From Actinacidiphila rubida (lineage in GTDB: Bacteria > Actinomycetota > Actinomycetes > Streptomycetales > Streptomycetaceae): DNA of 64,000 nucleotides. The position numbers and the translations under genes are program-made. This document shows, piece after piece, positions 8,814 through 18,398 of the stretch (position 1 is its first letter; each line of letters begins with the position of its first letter). Where the stretch lies: the NCBI RefSeq assembly GCF_900110255.1, contig NZ_FODD01000019.1, positions 62,001 through 126,000 of the forward strand. The letters run 5' to 3'. Below the pieces are notes generated by a model, which saw only the letters and a list, made by a program, of their open reading frames with translations, made no database searches and was not told where the DNA came from.

Positions 8814-9108
8814 CGGGCGGCCGTCGGACAGGGGTGCGATCTGTGAAGGTGCGCAGGCTGTGACCGTTCTCACCGCTCTCATGCCAGTCGCGATTTAGGC
8901 CCCCACGGCCCGCGGCGATAACCTGCAAGACGGACATGCCGCGTACTCGGTCACCGTGTGCGCTTCCCTTGTGACAGTGCAGTCGCCCTGCCCGTAGCGG
9001 CACGCCCAGGCAGACCAGGCAGCGCTGTACCACTGGCGGCAGCAGCCTGCGAAGCCCTGACATCCAGGGAAAATCCAGGAATACCAGGGAAAAGGGAGAC
9101 GGACGCGC
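8814..9108 (+). promoter_or_regulatory. sucCD promoter and leader region
   Basis: The ~295 nt before sucC contain a -10-like GATAAC (8917-8922) with ATTTAG (8893-8898) 18 nt upstream, implying a leader of roughly 180 nt. The block GCGATAACCTG is nearly identical to GCGATAGCCTG upstream of mdh. Near the sucC start, CCAGG(G)AAAA-like words recur three times (about 9064-9092), ending in the ribosome site AAAAGGGAG. The promoter call is by eye. Confidence 0.45.
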
Positions 9109-10287
<1,179 letters not shown>

Positions 10288-10313
10288 GCACAAGGACGAG
10301 GACTCACACCACC

Positions 10314-11198
10314 ATGGCTATCTGGCTCAACAAGGACAGCAAGGTCATCGTCCAGGGCATGACCGGCGCCACGGGCATGAAGCACACCCGCCTCATGCTC
10401 GGTGACGGCACCAACGTCGTGGGCGGCGTCAACCCGCGCAAGGCGGGGCAGACCGTGGACTTCGACGGCACCGAGGTACCCGTGTTCGGGACCGTCAAGG
10501 AGGCCATCGAGAAGACCGGCGCCGACGTCTCCGTCATCTTCGTGCCGGAGAAGTTCACCAAGGACGCCGTCGTCGAGGCCATCGACGCGGAGATCCCGCT
10601 GGCCGTCGTCATCACCGAGGGCATCGCCGTGCACGACTCGGCGGCGTTCTGGGCGTACGCCGGCAAGAAGGGCAACAAGACCCGCATCATCGGCCCGAAC
10701 TGCCCCGGCATCATCACCCCGGGCCAGTCGAACGTCGGCATCATCCCGGGCGACATCACGAAGCCGGGCCGCATCGGCCTGGTCTCCAAGTCCGGCACGC
10801 TGACGTACCAGATGATGTACGAGCTGCGCGACATCGGCTTCTCGACCGCGGTCGGCATCGGCGGCGACCCGATCATCGGCACCACGCACATCGACGCGCT
10901 CGCCGCGTTCGAGGCCGACCCCGACACCGACCTGATCGTGATGATCGGTGAGATCGGCGGCGACGCCGAGGAGCGTGCCGCGGCGTTCATCGAGAAGAAC
11001 GTGACGAAGCCGGTCGTCGGCTACGTCGCGGGCTTCACCGCGCCCGAGGGCAAGACCATGGGCCACGCCGGCGCCATCGTCTCCGGTTCCTCCGGCACCG
11101 CCCAGGCGAAGAAGGAGGCCCTGGAGGCCGCGGGCGTCAAGGTCGGCAAGACGCCGTCCGAGACCGCGCGTCTGGCCCGGGACATCCTCGGCGGCTGA
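10314..11198 (+). CDS. sucD: Succinate-CoA ligase subunit alpha
   Basis: The alpha subunit of succinyl-CoA synthetase, 294 aa, carries the CoA-binding Rossmann fold and the phosphorylated histidine. The N-terminus MAIWLNKDSKVIVQGMTG and the segment GPNCPGIITPG are typical, and the active-site His is in MGHAGAIV (about residue 251). The open frame runs upstream into sucC-shadow sequence, so the ATG at 10314 is chosen from homology, 26 nt after the sucC stop. A strong hairpin terminator follows at 11268-11319. Confidence 0.97.
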   Translation: MAIWLNKDSKVIVQGMTGATGMKHTRLMLGDGTNVVGGVNPRKAGQTVDFDGTEVPVFGTVKEAIEKTGADVSVIFVPEKFTKDAVVEAIDAEIPLAVVITEGIAVHDSAAFWAYAGKKGNKTRIIGPNCPGIITPGQSNVGIIPGDITKPGRIGLVSKSGTLTYQMMYELRDIGFSTAVGIGGDPIIGTTHIDALAAFEADPDTDLIVMIGEIGGDAEERAAAFIEKNVTKPVVGYVAGFTAPEGKTMGHAGAIVSGSSGTAQAKKEALEAAGVKVGKTPSETARLARDILGG

Positions 11199-11267
11199 TG
11201 CCGCGGCACCTGCGCGCAGCCGCGCTCACGGCAGGGGACGGCGTCCCCGGCCGCGCGCGCTGAGCAC

Positions 11268-11319
11268 CGCGAACGGCGCGAGCCCGTCCCCTCACGGGGA
11301 CGGGCTCGCGCCGTTCGCG
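11268..11319. terminator. Perfect 24-bp hairpin, bidirectional terminator
   Basis: Positions 11268-11291 pair perfectly with 11296-11319 around a 4-nt TCAC loop. It lies 69 nt after sucD and at the very end of the convergent sigma-like gene, whose TGA stop (11292-11294 on the minus strand) is in the loop. There is no U-tract, as is usual for high-GC actinobacteria. Confidence 0.85.
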
Positions 11320-13142
11320 TGGGATGCGGTGGCCCCGGGCGTGACCGGGGTGAGCGGGTCGAGCCGGGCGGCCGCGCCGGCGGCGCCCCCGGCCGGCTGC
11401 GGACCGCCGAGACCCGTGCCCACGGCGCCGCCCGCGCCGGTGTCCGCGCCGTTTCCGTCGGGACCGGTCGCGTCCGGGCCGGGCGTCCGCGGCCGGGTGC
11501 GGAGGTCCGGCGCGTGCGGTGCGGCCGCCGACGGGTTCGCGGCCGCCGTGCCGGCAAGCCCCGGCCCAGACCCCAGCCCCGGCCCCGGCGCTGTCGCTGC
11601 CGCCGTCGCGGAGCCGTGCGGGGGCGGGGTGGACCGGAGCGGGACCTCGACCCGGGTGGTGGGCGGCATCGTGGTCGCGGTCGCCGCCGGATGCGGGCCG
11701 GAGGGTGCGGACGAGGCGGACGAGGCGGCACCCGCGGGGGAGTGGCCCCCGGTGCGGGCCGGAGCCGTCGCGCCCGGGCCCTTCCGCGGCCCGGCGGGCG
11801 GGGCCGGCACGGCCGTGCCGGTGGCCCGCGGTGTCGCGGGCGGCGTCGCCGCGCGCGGGGCCAGCGGCGCCCACGGCGGGCCCGCGGGCGGCGTGCCGGC
11901 GCCGGTCCCCGGGGTGACCAGCGGGGCGGACGGCGGGGTGAACGCCGGGACGAACGCGGGGGCGTTGGCCGCGTGCGGGCGGCCGGGGGCCGGGGCGTCC
12001 GGCTGCGGCGGGGGCGAGTGCCGGCCGGTGCCGGGCCCGGCGACGACCACCACCAGCGTGACCGCCGCGATGAGCCCGGTCAGGGCGAACGCGCCCGCGG
12101 TGCGGTGCCGCGCGCCGCGCTCGCTCGCGTCCCGCACCCCGGCCGGTGCCTGCGGCGGCTCCGGCCCGGTGTCGAGCAGCGCGCCCAGCCGCGTCGACAG
12201 CGGTTCCGCGGACTCGGGCCCGGCGGCGGACAGTTCCTCGCGGGCGTGGGTGATCCGGGCGGCCGTCGACAGCGTGCTCGCCTCGACCTCCGCGGCCGCG
12301 TCGGGCAGGTCGAGTCCCAGCCCGTCGTAGAGCAGCAGGGCCCGGCGGTGCGCCGGCGGCAGGTCGAGCAGCGCCGCCTCCAGCGAGCCCTCGGCGGCAC
12401 GCGGCTGCGGGCGGTGGCCGGCGCCCGGGATCCAGCGCTGCCACGGCGCGAGGGCGTACTCGTACGCCGCCGCCCGCACCCAGCCCACCGGGTCGCTGTC
12501 CTGGGCGACCTCGGGCCAGCGCTGCCAGGCGAGGTCGAACGCCCGCACCACGGCGTGGCGGGCGAAGACCGGATCGCCGGTGAGCAGTTCGACCTGGCGC
12601 AGCAGGGGGCCGGCGCCGCGGACGTAGAGGGCGTCGAAGGCGGCTTCCGGGCCGCCGGGGAGCGCGGAGCGGCCCGGCCGGCCGGACTCGCCCGTACGGT
12701 CGGGCTGGTCGGGCTGGTCGGCCTGGTGGGGCCGGCCGGCGTCGGCCCGGTCGCCCTCGGGGCGCGCGGCGGGGTGAGGGCGCGGCGGCGCACTGCCCGG
12801 TCCCGCCACGGACGCCTGGCCGGGCGCCTCCGCGGACACCTCGACCGGCGGGCGGGTCGCCTCGACGGGCCGGTACGCCGCCGCCACCGGGTGGTACGCG
12901 CGAGCGGCCAGCACGTGGGCGCGCGCGCCGGGCGCGGCCGCCGGGGTGTGCTGCGGGCCGGGCGCCCGCCCTCGGTGCGCCGGACGCGCGCCCGCCTCGA
13001 CGGCCGGCGTCGCCTCGGGCTGGGCCCTGCCGGGGGGCGCCGCGGCGCCCGGCGCGGGGGCACCACCCGGAGCGGCCCTGCTGCTCCTGGCGGGCGGGGC
13101 GTCGGCGCCGCCGTCGCTGTGCCGCTTCCTCCGGGGGCTCAT
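11292..13142 (-). CDS. Membrane-anchored ECF sigma-like protein with long Pro/Ala-rich tail
   Basis: A 616-aa protein. After a ~170-residue disordered Pro/Ala/Arg N-terminus comes a block like sigma region 2 (AAFDALYVRGAGPLLRQV ... DPVGWVRAAAYEYA). Next is a region 4-like part (LDLPPAHRRALLLYDGLGL, then PDAAAEVEASTLSTAARITH as a helix-turn-helix). It is followed by one transmembrane helix (AGAFALTGLIAAVTLVVVVA) and about 200 residues of Pro/Gly/Thr-rich tail, presumably outside the membrane. The ATG at 13142 is preceded by GAAGGAG. A sigma module tethered to the membrane is unusual; it may act as a sensor or may have lost promoter recognition. It is divergent from perM. Function is inferred. 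Confidence 0.65.
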   Translation of the reverse strand: MSPRRKRHSDGGADAPPARSSRAAPGGAPAPGAAAPPGRAQPEATPAVEAGARPAHRGRAPGPQHTPAAAPGARAHVLAARAYHPVAAAYRPVEATRPPVEVSAEAPGQASVAGPGSAPPRPHPAARPEGDRADAGRPHQADQPDQPDRTGESGRPGRSALPGGPEAAFDALYVRGAGPLLRQVELLTGDPVFARHAVVRAFDLAWQRWPEVAQDSDPVGWVRAAAYEYALAPWQRWIPGAGHRPQPRAAEGSLEAALLDLPPAHRRALLLYDGLGLDLPDAAAEVEASTLSTAARITHAREELSAAGPESAEPLSTRLGALLDTGPEPPQAPAGVRDASERGARHRTAGAFALTGLIAAVTLVVVVAGPGTGRHSPPPQPDAPAPGRPHAANAPAFVPAFTPPSAPLVTPGTGAGTPPAGPPWAPLAPRAATPPATPRATGTAVPAPPAGPRKGPGATAPARTGGHSPAGAASSASSAPSGPHPAATATTMPPTTRVEVPLRSTPPPHGSATAAATAPGPGLGSGPGLAGTAAANPSAAAPHAPDLRTRPRTPGPDATGPDGNGADTGAGGAVGTGLGGPQPAGGAAGAAARLDPLTPVTPGATASHANGASPSP

Positions 13143-13267
13143 CGCGGCACTCCTTCGACACCGGGCGGGCAGGCGGCTGTCGGAGCATCCGATGGTCGGA
13201 AAAAAAGACACATAAGGTTCATGCTGGGCGACACGACGACCTTTCGCGCGCTGCCGGGGCGAAACGG
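13143..13267. promoter_or_regulatory. Divergent promoter region of the sigma-like gene and perM
   Basis: These 125 nt separate two divergent genes. They contain a 5-3-5 palindrome TCGGAGCATCCGA (13180-13192) and an unusually AT-rich stretch around 13199-13218 with a run of seven A and ACATAAG, a possible -10 for perM. No experimentally known site is recognised. Confidence 0.35.
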
Positions 13268-14803
13268 GTGTTCTTGGCAGCATGGGACGCCGTGACGCAC
13301 ACCACCGACTCCCGCCAGGCCCATGCCGTGACCCCGCGACCGCACGCGCGGTGGGCCTCGGAACGGGTGTCCGCGCTCACCGCGGGCGTCGCCGCCGCCG
13401 GGCTGGGCCTCGGCGTGCCGGCGGTGACCGTCCTGCTGCTGTGGATCGGCTCGCCCTACCCCGACAGCGGGCTCGGCGGCGCGCTGCACCTCACCGCCGC
13501 GCTGTGGCTGCTCGCGCAGGGCGCGGAACTCGTCCGCACCGGCACGGCGTCCGGCGACCCCGCGCCCGTCGCGCTCGTTCCGCTGCTGCTCAGCGTCGTC
13601 CCCGCGTGGCTGCTGTACCGCGGGACGTCGTCGGCGATCGCGGGGGAGCGGGGCGGCGAGGACGGGGCGGCGGACGCCGCGGGTGATTCCGGTGACACCC
13701 GTCCGGACGGCGGCCGATCCGGCGCGGACGAGCCGCCCGACGTGCGCCGGGCCGTCACCGTCGCCGGGTGGGTGCTGGCCGGGTACCTGACCGTCGCCGC
13801 GGTCGCCGCCGCCTACGCGTCCTCCGGCCCGATCCGCGTCGCACCGCTCAGCGTGCCGTACGTGCCGCTGTTCGCGGCGGTGGCCGTGGCGTGCGGGGCG
13901 TGGTCCGGATGCGGGCGGCCCCCGCTCGCCTCGTGGCTCCCGCTGCCCCGCGGGTACGCGGAGGAGGCCGCGGCGGCGCTGCGGGCCGCGGCCGTCGGGT
14001 GCGGCGTCCTGCTCGGCGGCGGCGCGCTGCTGGGCGGGGCCGCGCTGGCCTGGCACGGCGGCGCGGTCGCCCAGACCTACGGCCGGCTCAGCGGCCCCGG
14101 CTCGGGCCGCATCGCGGTCCTGCTGCTCGCCGCCGCGCTCACGCCGAACCTCGCGGTGTGGGCGGCGTCGTACGCGCTCGGCACCGGGTTCTGCGTCGGC
14201 GCGGGCAGCGTCGTCGCTCCCGCGGGAGCGTCCGGGTACCCGCTGCTGCCGTCGTTCCCGCTGCTCGCGGCGCTGCCGGGAACCGGAGGCGGCGGCGTGC
14301 TCGGCTGGGCGACGCTGGCGGTTCCGGCGGCCGCCGCGGGCGCGGTCGCCTGGTGCGCGGGCGGCGCGGGCCTGGGCCTGTGGCGGACGGTCCGGGTGAC
14401 GTGTGGAGCGGCACTGCTGCACGGGGTGGGGCTCGCGGTCGCCGCGGCGTGGGCGGGCGGCGCGCTCGGCGACGACGTGCTCGCGACGTTCGGCCCCACG
14501 TGGTGGCTGACCGGGTCCGCGGCCGCGGCGTGGGTGCTGGCCCTCGCCGTCCCCGGGGCGCTCGCCCTCTCCTGGCACGTCGCGCACCCCGCCCACGCGT
14601 GGCGCCCCCGGGTCCCCTCGATCCCCCGCCCGGCGCTGCCCGCCCTCCCGGCCTTCCGTCGCGCCGCACCTCCGCCGTCCCCCGTGCCGACCCCCGTCCC
14701 CCTCCCTCCCCCCGCGGACCCCCTTCCGTGGCCGACGCCCCCACCGTTCCCCCCGCCCCTCCCCCCGATCCCGCCCACGGCCCCCACCACCACCCCCGAC
14801 TGA
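13268..14803 (+). CDS. Cell division protein PerM homologue (DUF6350), polytopic membrane protein
   Basis: An integral membrane protein of about 511 aa matching DUF6350; the mycobacterial member PerM (Rv0955) supports cell division and stress survival. Many hydrophobic segments are visible, and the block LWIGSPYPDSGLGGALHL is characteristic. The protein ends in a Pro-rich cytosolic or exported tail (PPPFPPPLPPIPP). As in M. tuberculosis, it sits just before purN-purH in the same direction and downstream of sucCD. The start is uncertain: GTG 13268 (GGGGCGAAAC upstream) and GTG 13292 are both possible. Function is inferred from orthology and synteny. Confidence 0.8.
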   Translation: MFLAAWDAVTHTTDSRQAHAVTPRPHARWASERVSALTAGVAAAGLGLGVPAVTVLLLWIGSPYPDSGLGGALHLTAALWLLAQGAELVRTGTASGDPAPVALVPLLLSVVPAWLLYRGTSSAIAGERGGEDGAADAAGDSGDTRPDGGRSGADEPPDVRRAVTVAGWVLAGYLTVAAVAAAYASSGPIRVAPLSVPYVPLFAAVAVACGAWSGCGRPPLASWLPLPRGYAEEAAAALRAAAVGCGVLLGGGALLGGAALAWHGGAVAQTYGRLSGPGSGRIAVLLLAAALTPNLAVWAASYALGTGFCVGAGSVVAPAGASGYPLLPSFPLLAALPGTGGGGVLGWATLAVPAAAAGAVAWCAGGAGLGLWRTVRVTCGAALLHGVGLAVAAAWAGGALGDDVLATFGPTWWLTGSAAAAWVLALAVPGALALSWHVAHPAHAWRPRVPSIPRPALPALPAFRRAAPPPSPVPTPVPLPPPADPLPWPTPPPFPPPLPPIPPTAPTTTPD

Positions 14804-14859
14804 CCCGCCACGACGGCGGCCCGCAGCCCTGGCGGCGGTGGTGGCGTGCGGGCGGGGTG

Positions 14860-14919
14860 CCCGCACCAGCCCGAGGCCCCGCGCACCTGATGGTGGGCGG
14901 GGCCTCGGGGCGGTGCGGG
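14860..14919. terminator. Long compound hairpin between convergent perM and Rv0954-like genes
   Basis: A 13-bp inner stem (14870-14882 with 14897-14909) is extended by an outer 8-bp stem (14860-14867 with 14912-14919). The loop can form a further CACC/GGTG pair. It sits between two convergent genes and should terminate both. Confidence 0.8.
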
Positions 14920-14931
14920 TGGGGCTACGGG

Positions 14932-15759
14932 CTACTGGCGGAAAGCGGGGAGGTCGCGCAGGGGAGTGGGGAGCAGCTTCGTGCAGGCGTGCGCGGCGGG
15001 CTGGGTGAGCGCGTCCGACTTGCACGTGTAGTAGTCGCGGTACGCGAACTGGAAGCCGTACGTCGCGGCGACGATCGCCAGGGCCACCGCGCTGGTCACC
15101 ACACCGGTCCACGCGGCGGTGAGGAAGGAGCGCTGCGCGTCCGGGCCGGGGGCCGGCGGCGCGGGCCGGGGCGACTGCGTCGCGTCGGCCAGCGCGGACG
15201 CCGCCGCCGACCTGGCGGACGCGCGGTCCTCCGGGGACATCCGCAGCGCGCTGATGCCCCAGTACAGCGCGAGCGCGCCCAGCAGCAGGCCGATCGCGGT
15301 CCAGCCGAGGAGCGCGAAGATCAGGCCCCAGCCGCCGCACACCAGCGCGTAGCGGGACCGGCGGTGCGCCGGGTCCGTCGGGTCGAACCGGGGGCCGTTG
15401 CCCTGCGGGCCGTTCGGCGCGTCCTGGTTCTGCGGGCGGCGCGCGAACGGGTCCGGCCGCCCGGACTGCGGCTGCCGGCTGCTCCACTGGCTGCCCCATG
15501 CCGGGGGCGGTGGAGGCGGCGGGCCGCCCTGCGGGTCGGGGGAGGAGCCGTCGCCGGTGGAGTCCCCTCCGGACGGAGACCCGTCACCGGAGCCTCCCCG
15601 GTCGCCGCCCTCCCCGGACGGGTTCTCCGGCTGCCGCGGCTGCCAGGGCCGGTCCGGCGCCCCCGCGGGCGGCGGCGCGAACGGGTTGTCCCGCTGATCG
15701 CCCTCGGGCGCGCGCAGCACAAGTCGGTAGCTGCCGCTGCTCATGATGTGATGCGCCAT
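14932..15759 (-). CDS. Integral membrane protein with Pro-rich N-terminus (Rv0954-like position)
   Basis: About 275 aa. The N-terminal ~130 residues are Pro/Gly/Ser-rich and disordered. Two close transmembrane helices follow (ALVCGGWGLIFALLGWTAI and LLLGALALYWGIS), then a charged Ala-rich linker and a third helix (WTGVVTSAVALAIVAATYG). A short outer tail follows with two cysteines (YYTCKSD and AHACTKLL) that could form a disulfide. I do not recognise an enzymatic function. It occupies the position of the M. tuberculosis membrane protein Rv0954 next to perM, though here it is convergent. The start is chosen at ATG 15759 (AAGGGA upstream); ATG 15810 is possible. Confidence 0.7.
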   Translation of the reverse strand: MAHHIMSSGSYRLVLRAPEGDQRDNPFAPPPAGAPDRPWQPRQPENPSGEGGDRGGSGDGSPSGGDSTGDGSSPDPQGGPPPPPPPAWGSQWSSRQPQSGRPDPFARRPQNQDAPNGPQGNGPRFDPTDPAHRRSRYALVCGGWGLIFALLGWTAIGLLLGALALYWGISALRMSPEDRASARSAAASALADATQSPRPAPPAPGPDAQRSFLTAAWTGVVTSAVALAIVAATYGFQFAYRDYYTCKSDALTQPAAHACTKLLPTPLRDLPAFRQ

Positions 15760-15930
15760 TCCCTTGGGCTCGACTCCTCCGGTCAGTGACTGCCCCGTAC
15801 GAACTTCCATTCTCCGCCAGACGCTACCGTCCGCGCGCTCCCCCGTCCCGCGGGGGCCGTCCTGAGTGCCGGTATCGTTGCTGACGGTCGGCGGCCTCGT
15901 AGGGTTCCCCGGAATTCGAACGGCCCCCGC

Positions 15931-15950
15931 ATCGTACGATCGTCCAATAC
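15931..15950 (+). promoter_or_regulatory. Possible purN promoter with ATCGTACGAT palindrome
   Basis: A perfect 10-bp palindrome (15931-15940) is followed 4 nt later by CAATAC (15945-15950), a possible -10, 28 nt before the purN GTG. The palindrome may be an operator for purine control. This is inferred from placement only. Confidence 0.35.
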
Positions 15951-15977
15951 CGCACCGCCTCGAGGGAGCCCCCGCCA

Positions 15978-16673
15978 GTGGCCGCCCGCACCCCCGCCCG
16001 CCCTGACCGCACCGACGGTTCCGGCAGCTCCGACCCCGCCGACGGCTCCGCCGCCCCGGACCGCACCGCCCGCCTGGTGGTGCTCGTCTCCGGGTCGGGC
16101 ACCAACCTGCAGGCGCTGATCGACGCGATCGCCGCCGACCCGGACTACGGCGCGCGGATCGTCGCCGTCGGCGCCGACCGCGACGGCATCGCCGGTCTGG
16201 AGCGGGCCGAGCGCGCCGGGATCCCCACCTTCGTCGTGCGGGTCAAGGACCACGCCGACCGCGCCGGCTGGGACGAGGCGCTGACCCGGGCCACGGCCGC
16301 GTTCGCGCCGGACCTGGTGGTCTCCGCCGGGTTCATGAAGATCGTCGGCGCGGCGTTCCTCGCCAGGTTCGGGGGGCGGCTGGTCAACACCCACCCCGCG
16401 CTGCTGCCGAGTTTCCCCGGCGCCCACGGCGTGCGCGACGCACTCGCGTACGGCGTGAAGGTCACCGGGTGCACCGTCCACTTCGTCGACGACGGCGTCG
16501 ACAGCGGGCCCGTCATCGCGCAGAGCGTGGTCGAGGTCCGCGAGGACGACACGGAGGACGCGCTCCACGAGCGCATCAAGGACGTCGAACGGCGGCTGCT
16601 CGTCGACGTCGTAGGGCGGCTGTCGCGCGACGGCTACCGCATCGAAGGACGAAAGGTACGGATCCCGGCATGA
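15978..16673 (+). CDS. purN: Phosphoribosylglycinamide formyltransferase
   Basis: PurN transfers the formyl group of 10-formyl-THF to GAR in purine synthesis. The 231-aa product carries a ~35-residue low-complexity N-terminal extension before the conserved LVVLVSGSGTNLQALID. Catalytic Asn and His lie in VNTHPALLPSFPGAHG, and the catalytic Asp in HFVDDGVDSGP. The GTG start follows GAGGGAG. The stop overlaps the purH start as ATGA, so the two are translationally coupled. Confidence 0.96.
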   Translation: MAARTPARPDRTDGSGSSDPADGSAAPDRTARLVVLVSGSGTNLQALIDAIAADPDYGARIVAVGADRDGIAGLERAERAGIPTFVVRVKDHADRAGWDEALTRATAAFAPDLVVSAGFMKIVGAAFLARFGGRLVNTHPALLPSFPGAHGVRDALAYGVKVTGCTVHFVDDGVDSGPVIAQSVVEVREDDTEDALHERIKDVERRLLVDVVGRLSRDGYRIEGRKVRIPA

Positions 16674-18262
16674 GCGCCGACGTCACCACCACGGACACCG
16701 CGGACGCACAGGCGAAGCGGCCCTTCCGCCGCGCACTGATCAGCGTCTACGACAAGACCGGCCTGGAGGACCTGGCGCGCGGCCTGCACGCGGCCGGCGT
16801 CGAGCTGGTGTCGACCGGGTCGACCGCGGCCCGCATCGCCGCCGCCGGAGTGCCCGTCACCAAGGTCGAGGAGCTGACCGGCTTCCCCGAGTGCCTGGAC
16901 GGCCGGGTCAAGACGCTGCACCCGAAGGTGCACGCCGGCATCCTCGCCGACCTGCGGCTGCCCGACCACCGGCAGCAGCTGGAAGACCTCGAGGTCCGGC
17001 CGTTCGAGCTGGTCGTGGTGAACCTGTACCCGTTCCGGGAGACGGTCGCCTCCGGCGCGAGCGACGACGAGTGCGTGGAGCAGATCGACATCGGCGGGCC
17101 GTCGATGGTCCGCGCCGCGGCCAAGAACCACCCCTCGGTGGCCGTCGTCACCAGCCCCGCCCGGTACGCCGACGTCCTGGCCGCCGCGCAGCACGGCGGC
17201 TTCGACCTCACCACCCGCAAGCGGCTGGCCGCCGAGGCGTTCCAGCACACCGCGGCCTACGACGTGGCCGTGGCCTCGTGGTTCGCCGACGGCTACGCGG
17301 CGGACGGCGACAGCGGCTTCCCCGACTTCACCGGTGCGACGTACCGGCGGCAGAGCATCCTGCGCTACGGCGAGAACCCGCACCAGGGCGCCGCGCTCTA
17401 CACCGACGGCTCGGGCGCGGGCCTGGCCGGCGCGGAGCAGTTGCACGGCAAGGAGATGTCGTACAACAACTACGTCGACACCGAGGCCGCGCGCCGCGCC
17501 GCCTACGACCACGACGAGCCGTGCGTGGCGATCATCAAGCACGCGAACCCGTGCGGGATCGCCGTCGGCACGGACGTCGCCGAGGCGCACCGCAAGGCGA
17601 ACGCCTGCGACCCGACGTCGGCGTTCGGCGGCGTCATCGCCGTGAACCGGCCGGTGTCGGTGGCCATGGCCGAGCAGGTCGCGGAGATCTTCACCGAGGT
17701 CGTCGTCGCGCCCGGCTACGAGGACGGCGCCCTGGAGGTGCTCGCCCGCAAGAAGAACATCCGGGTGCTGCGCTGCGCGGACGCGCCGCGGGCGGAGACG
17801 GAGCACCGGCCGATCGAGGGCGGCGTGCTGGTCCAGGTCAAGGACCGGCTGCAGGCCCCCGGCGACGACGTGGCGACGTGGACGCTGGCCAGCGGCGAGG
17901 CGCTGTCCCCGGCCGAGCTGGACGAGCTGGCGTTCGCCTGGCGGGCGTGCCGCGCGGTGAAGTCCAACGCGATCCTGCTGGCCAAGGACGGCGCGAGCGT
18001 GGGCGTCGGCATGGGCCAGGTCAACCGGGTCGACTCGGCGCGGCTGGCGGTCGCCCGGGCCGGTGCCGAGCGCGCTGCCGGCTCCTTCGCGGCCTCCGAC
18101 GCGTTCTTCCCGTTCCCCGACGGCTTCGAGGTGCTCGCCGAGGCGGGCGTCAAGGCCGTGGCGCAGCCGGGCGGTTCGGTCCGCGACGAGCTGGTCGTCG
18201 AGGCCGCCGCCAAGGCCGGCGTGACGATGTACTTCACCGGCACCCGCCACTTCTTCCACTGA
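16670..18262 (+). CDS. purH: Bifunctional AICAR formyltransferase / IMP cyclohydrolase
   Basis: PurH carries out the last two steps of IMP synthesis. The 530-aa length is standard. The N-terminal IMP cyclohydrolase domain begins RRALISVYDKTGLEDLARGL and contains VKTLHPKVHAGIL. The C-terminal AICAR transformylase domain contains YGENPHQGAALY, MSYNNYVD and the catalytic Lys-His in IIKHANPCG. The ATG at 16670 overlaps the purN stop. Transcription probably ends at the hairpin 18306-18354. Confidence 0.97.
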   Translation: MSADVTTTDTADAQAKRPFRRALISVYDKTGLEDLARGLHAAGVELVSTGSTAARIAAAGVPVTKVEELTGFPECLDGRVKTLHPKVHAGILADLRLPDHRQQLEDLEVRPFELVVVNLYPFRETVASGASDDECVEQIDIGGPSMVRAAAKNHPSVAVVTSPARYADVLAAAQHGGFDLTTRKRLAAEAFQHTAAYDVAVASWFADGYAADGDSGFPDFTGATYRRQSILRYGENPHQGAALYTDGSGAGLAGAEQLHGKEMSYNNYVDTEAARRAAYDHDEPCVAIIKHANPCGIAVGTDVAEAHRKANACDPTSAFGGVIAVNRPVSVAMAEQVAEIFTEVVVAPGYEDGALEVLARKKNIRVLRCADAPRAETEHRPIEGGVLVQVKDRLQAPGDDVATWTLASGEALSPAELDELAFAWRACRAVKSNAILLAKDGASVGVGMGQVNRVDSARLAVARAGAERAAGSFAASDAFFPFPDGFEVLAEAGVKAVAQPGGSVRDELVVEAAAKAGVTMYFTGTRHFFH

Positions 18263-18305
18263 CCGCGCGGCCGGCGCACACCGGCCGCGCCCCGTCCGGA
18301 CGCCC

Positions 18306-18354
18306 AACGGCCGGCGGCCGCACCCCCGTTGCGGGGATGCGGCCGCCGGCCGTT
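18306..18354 (+). terminator. purNH hairpin terminator
   Basis: A ~21-bp GC-rich stem with a single mismatch (arm AACGGCCGGCGGCCGCA and its complement) surrounds a short loop 44 nt after the purH stop. It lies between purH and the convergent RDD gene and can serve both. Confidence 0.85.
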
Positions 18355-18398
18355 CGGGTTCCGGGCCTCGCCGGGCCGTCCGCGTGCGCGGCCCTCGG

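Noticed and set aside
15931..15940. ATCGTACGAT palindrome before purN as a PurR-type operator
   Set aside because: Ten-base palindromes arise often by chance and no known purine operator matches; kept only as a low-confidence feature.
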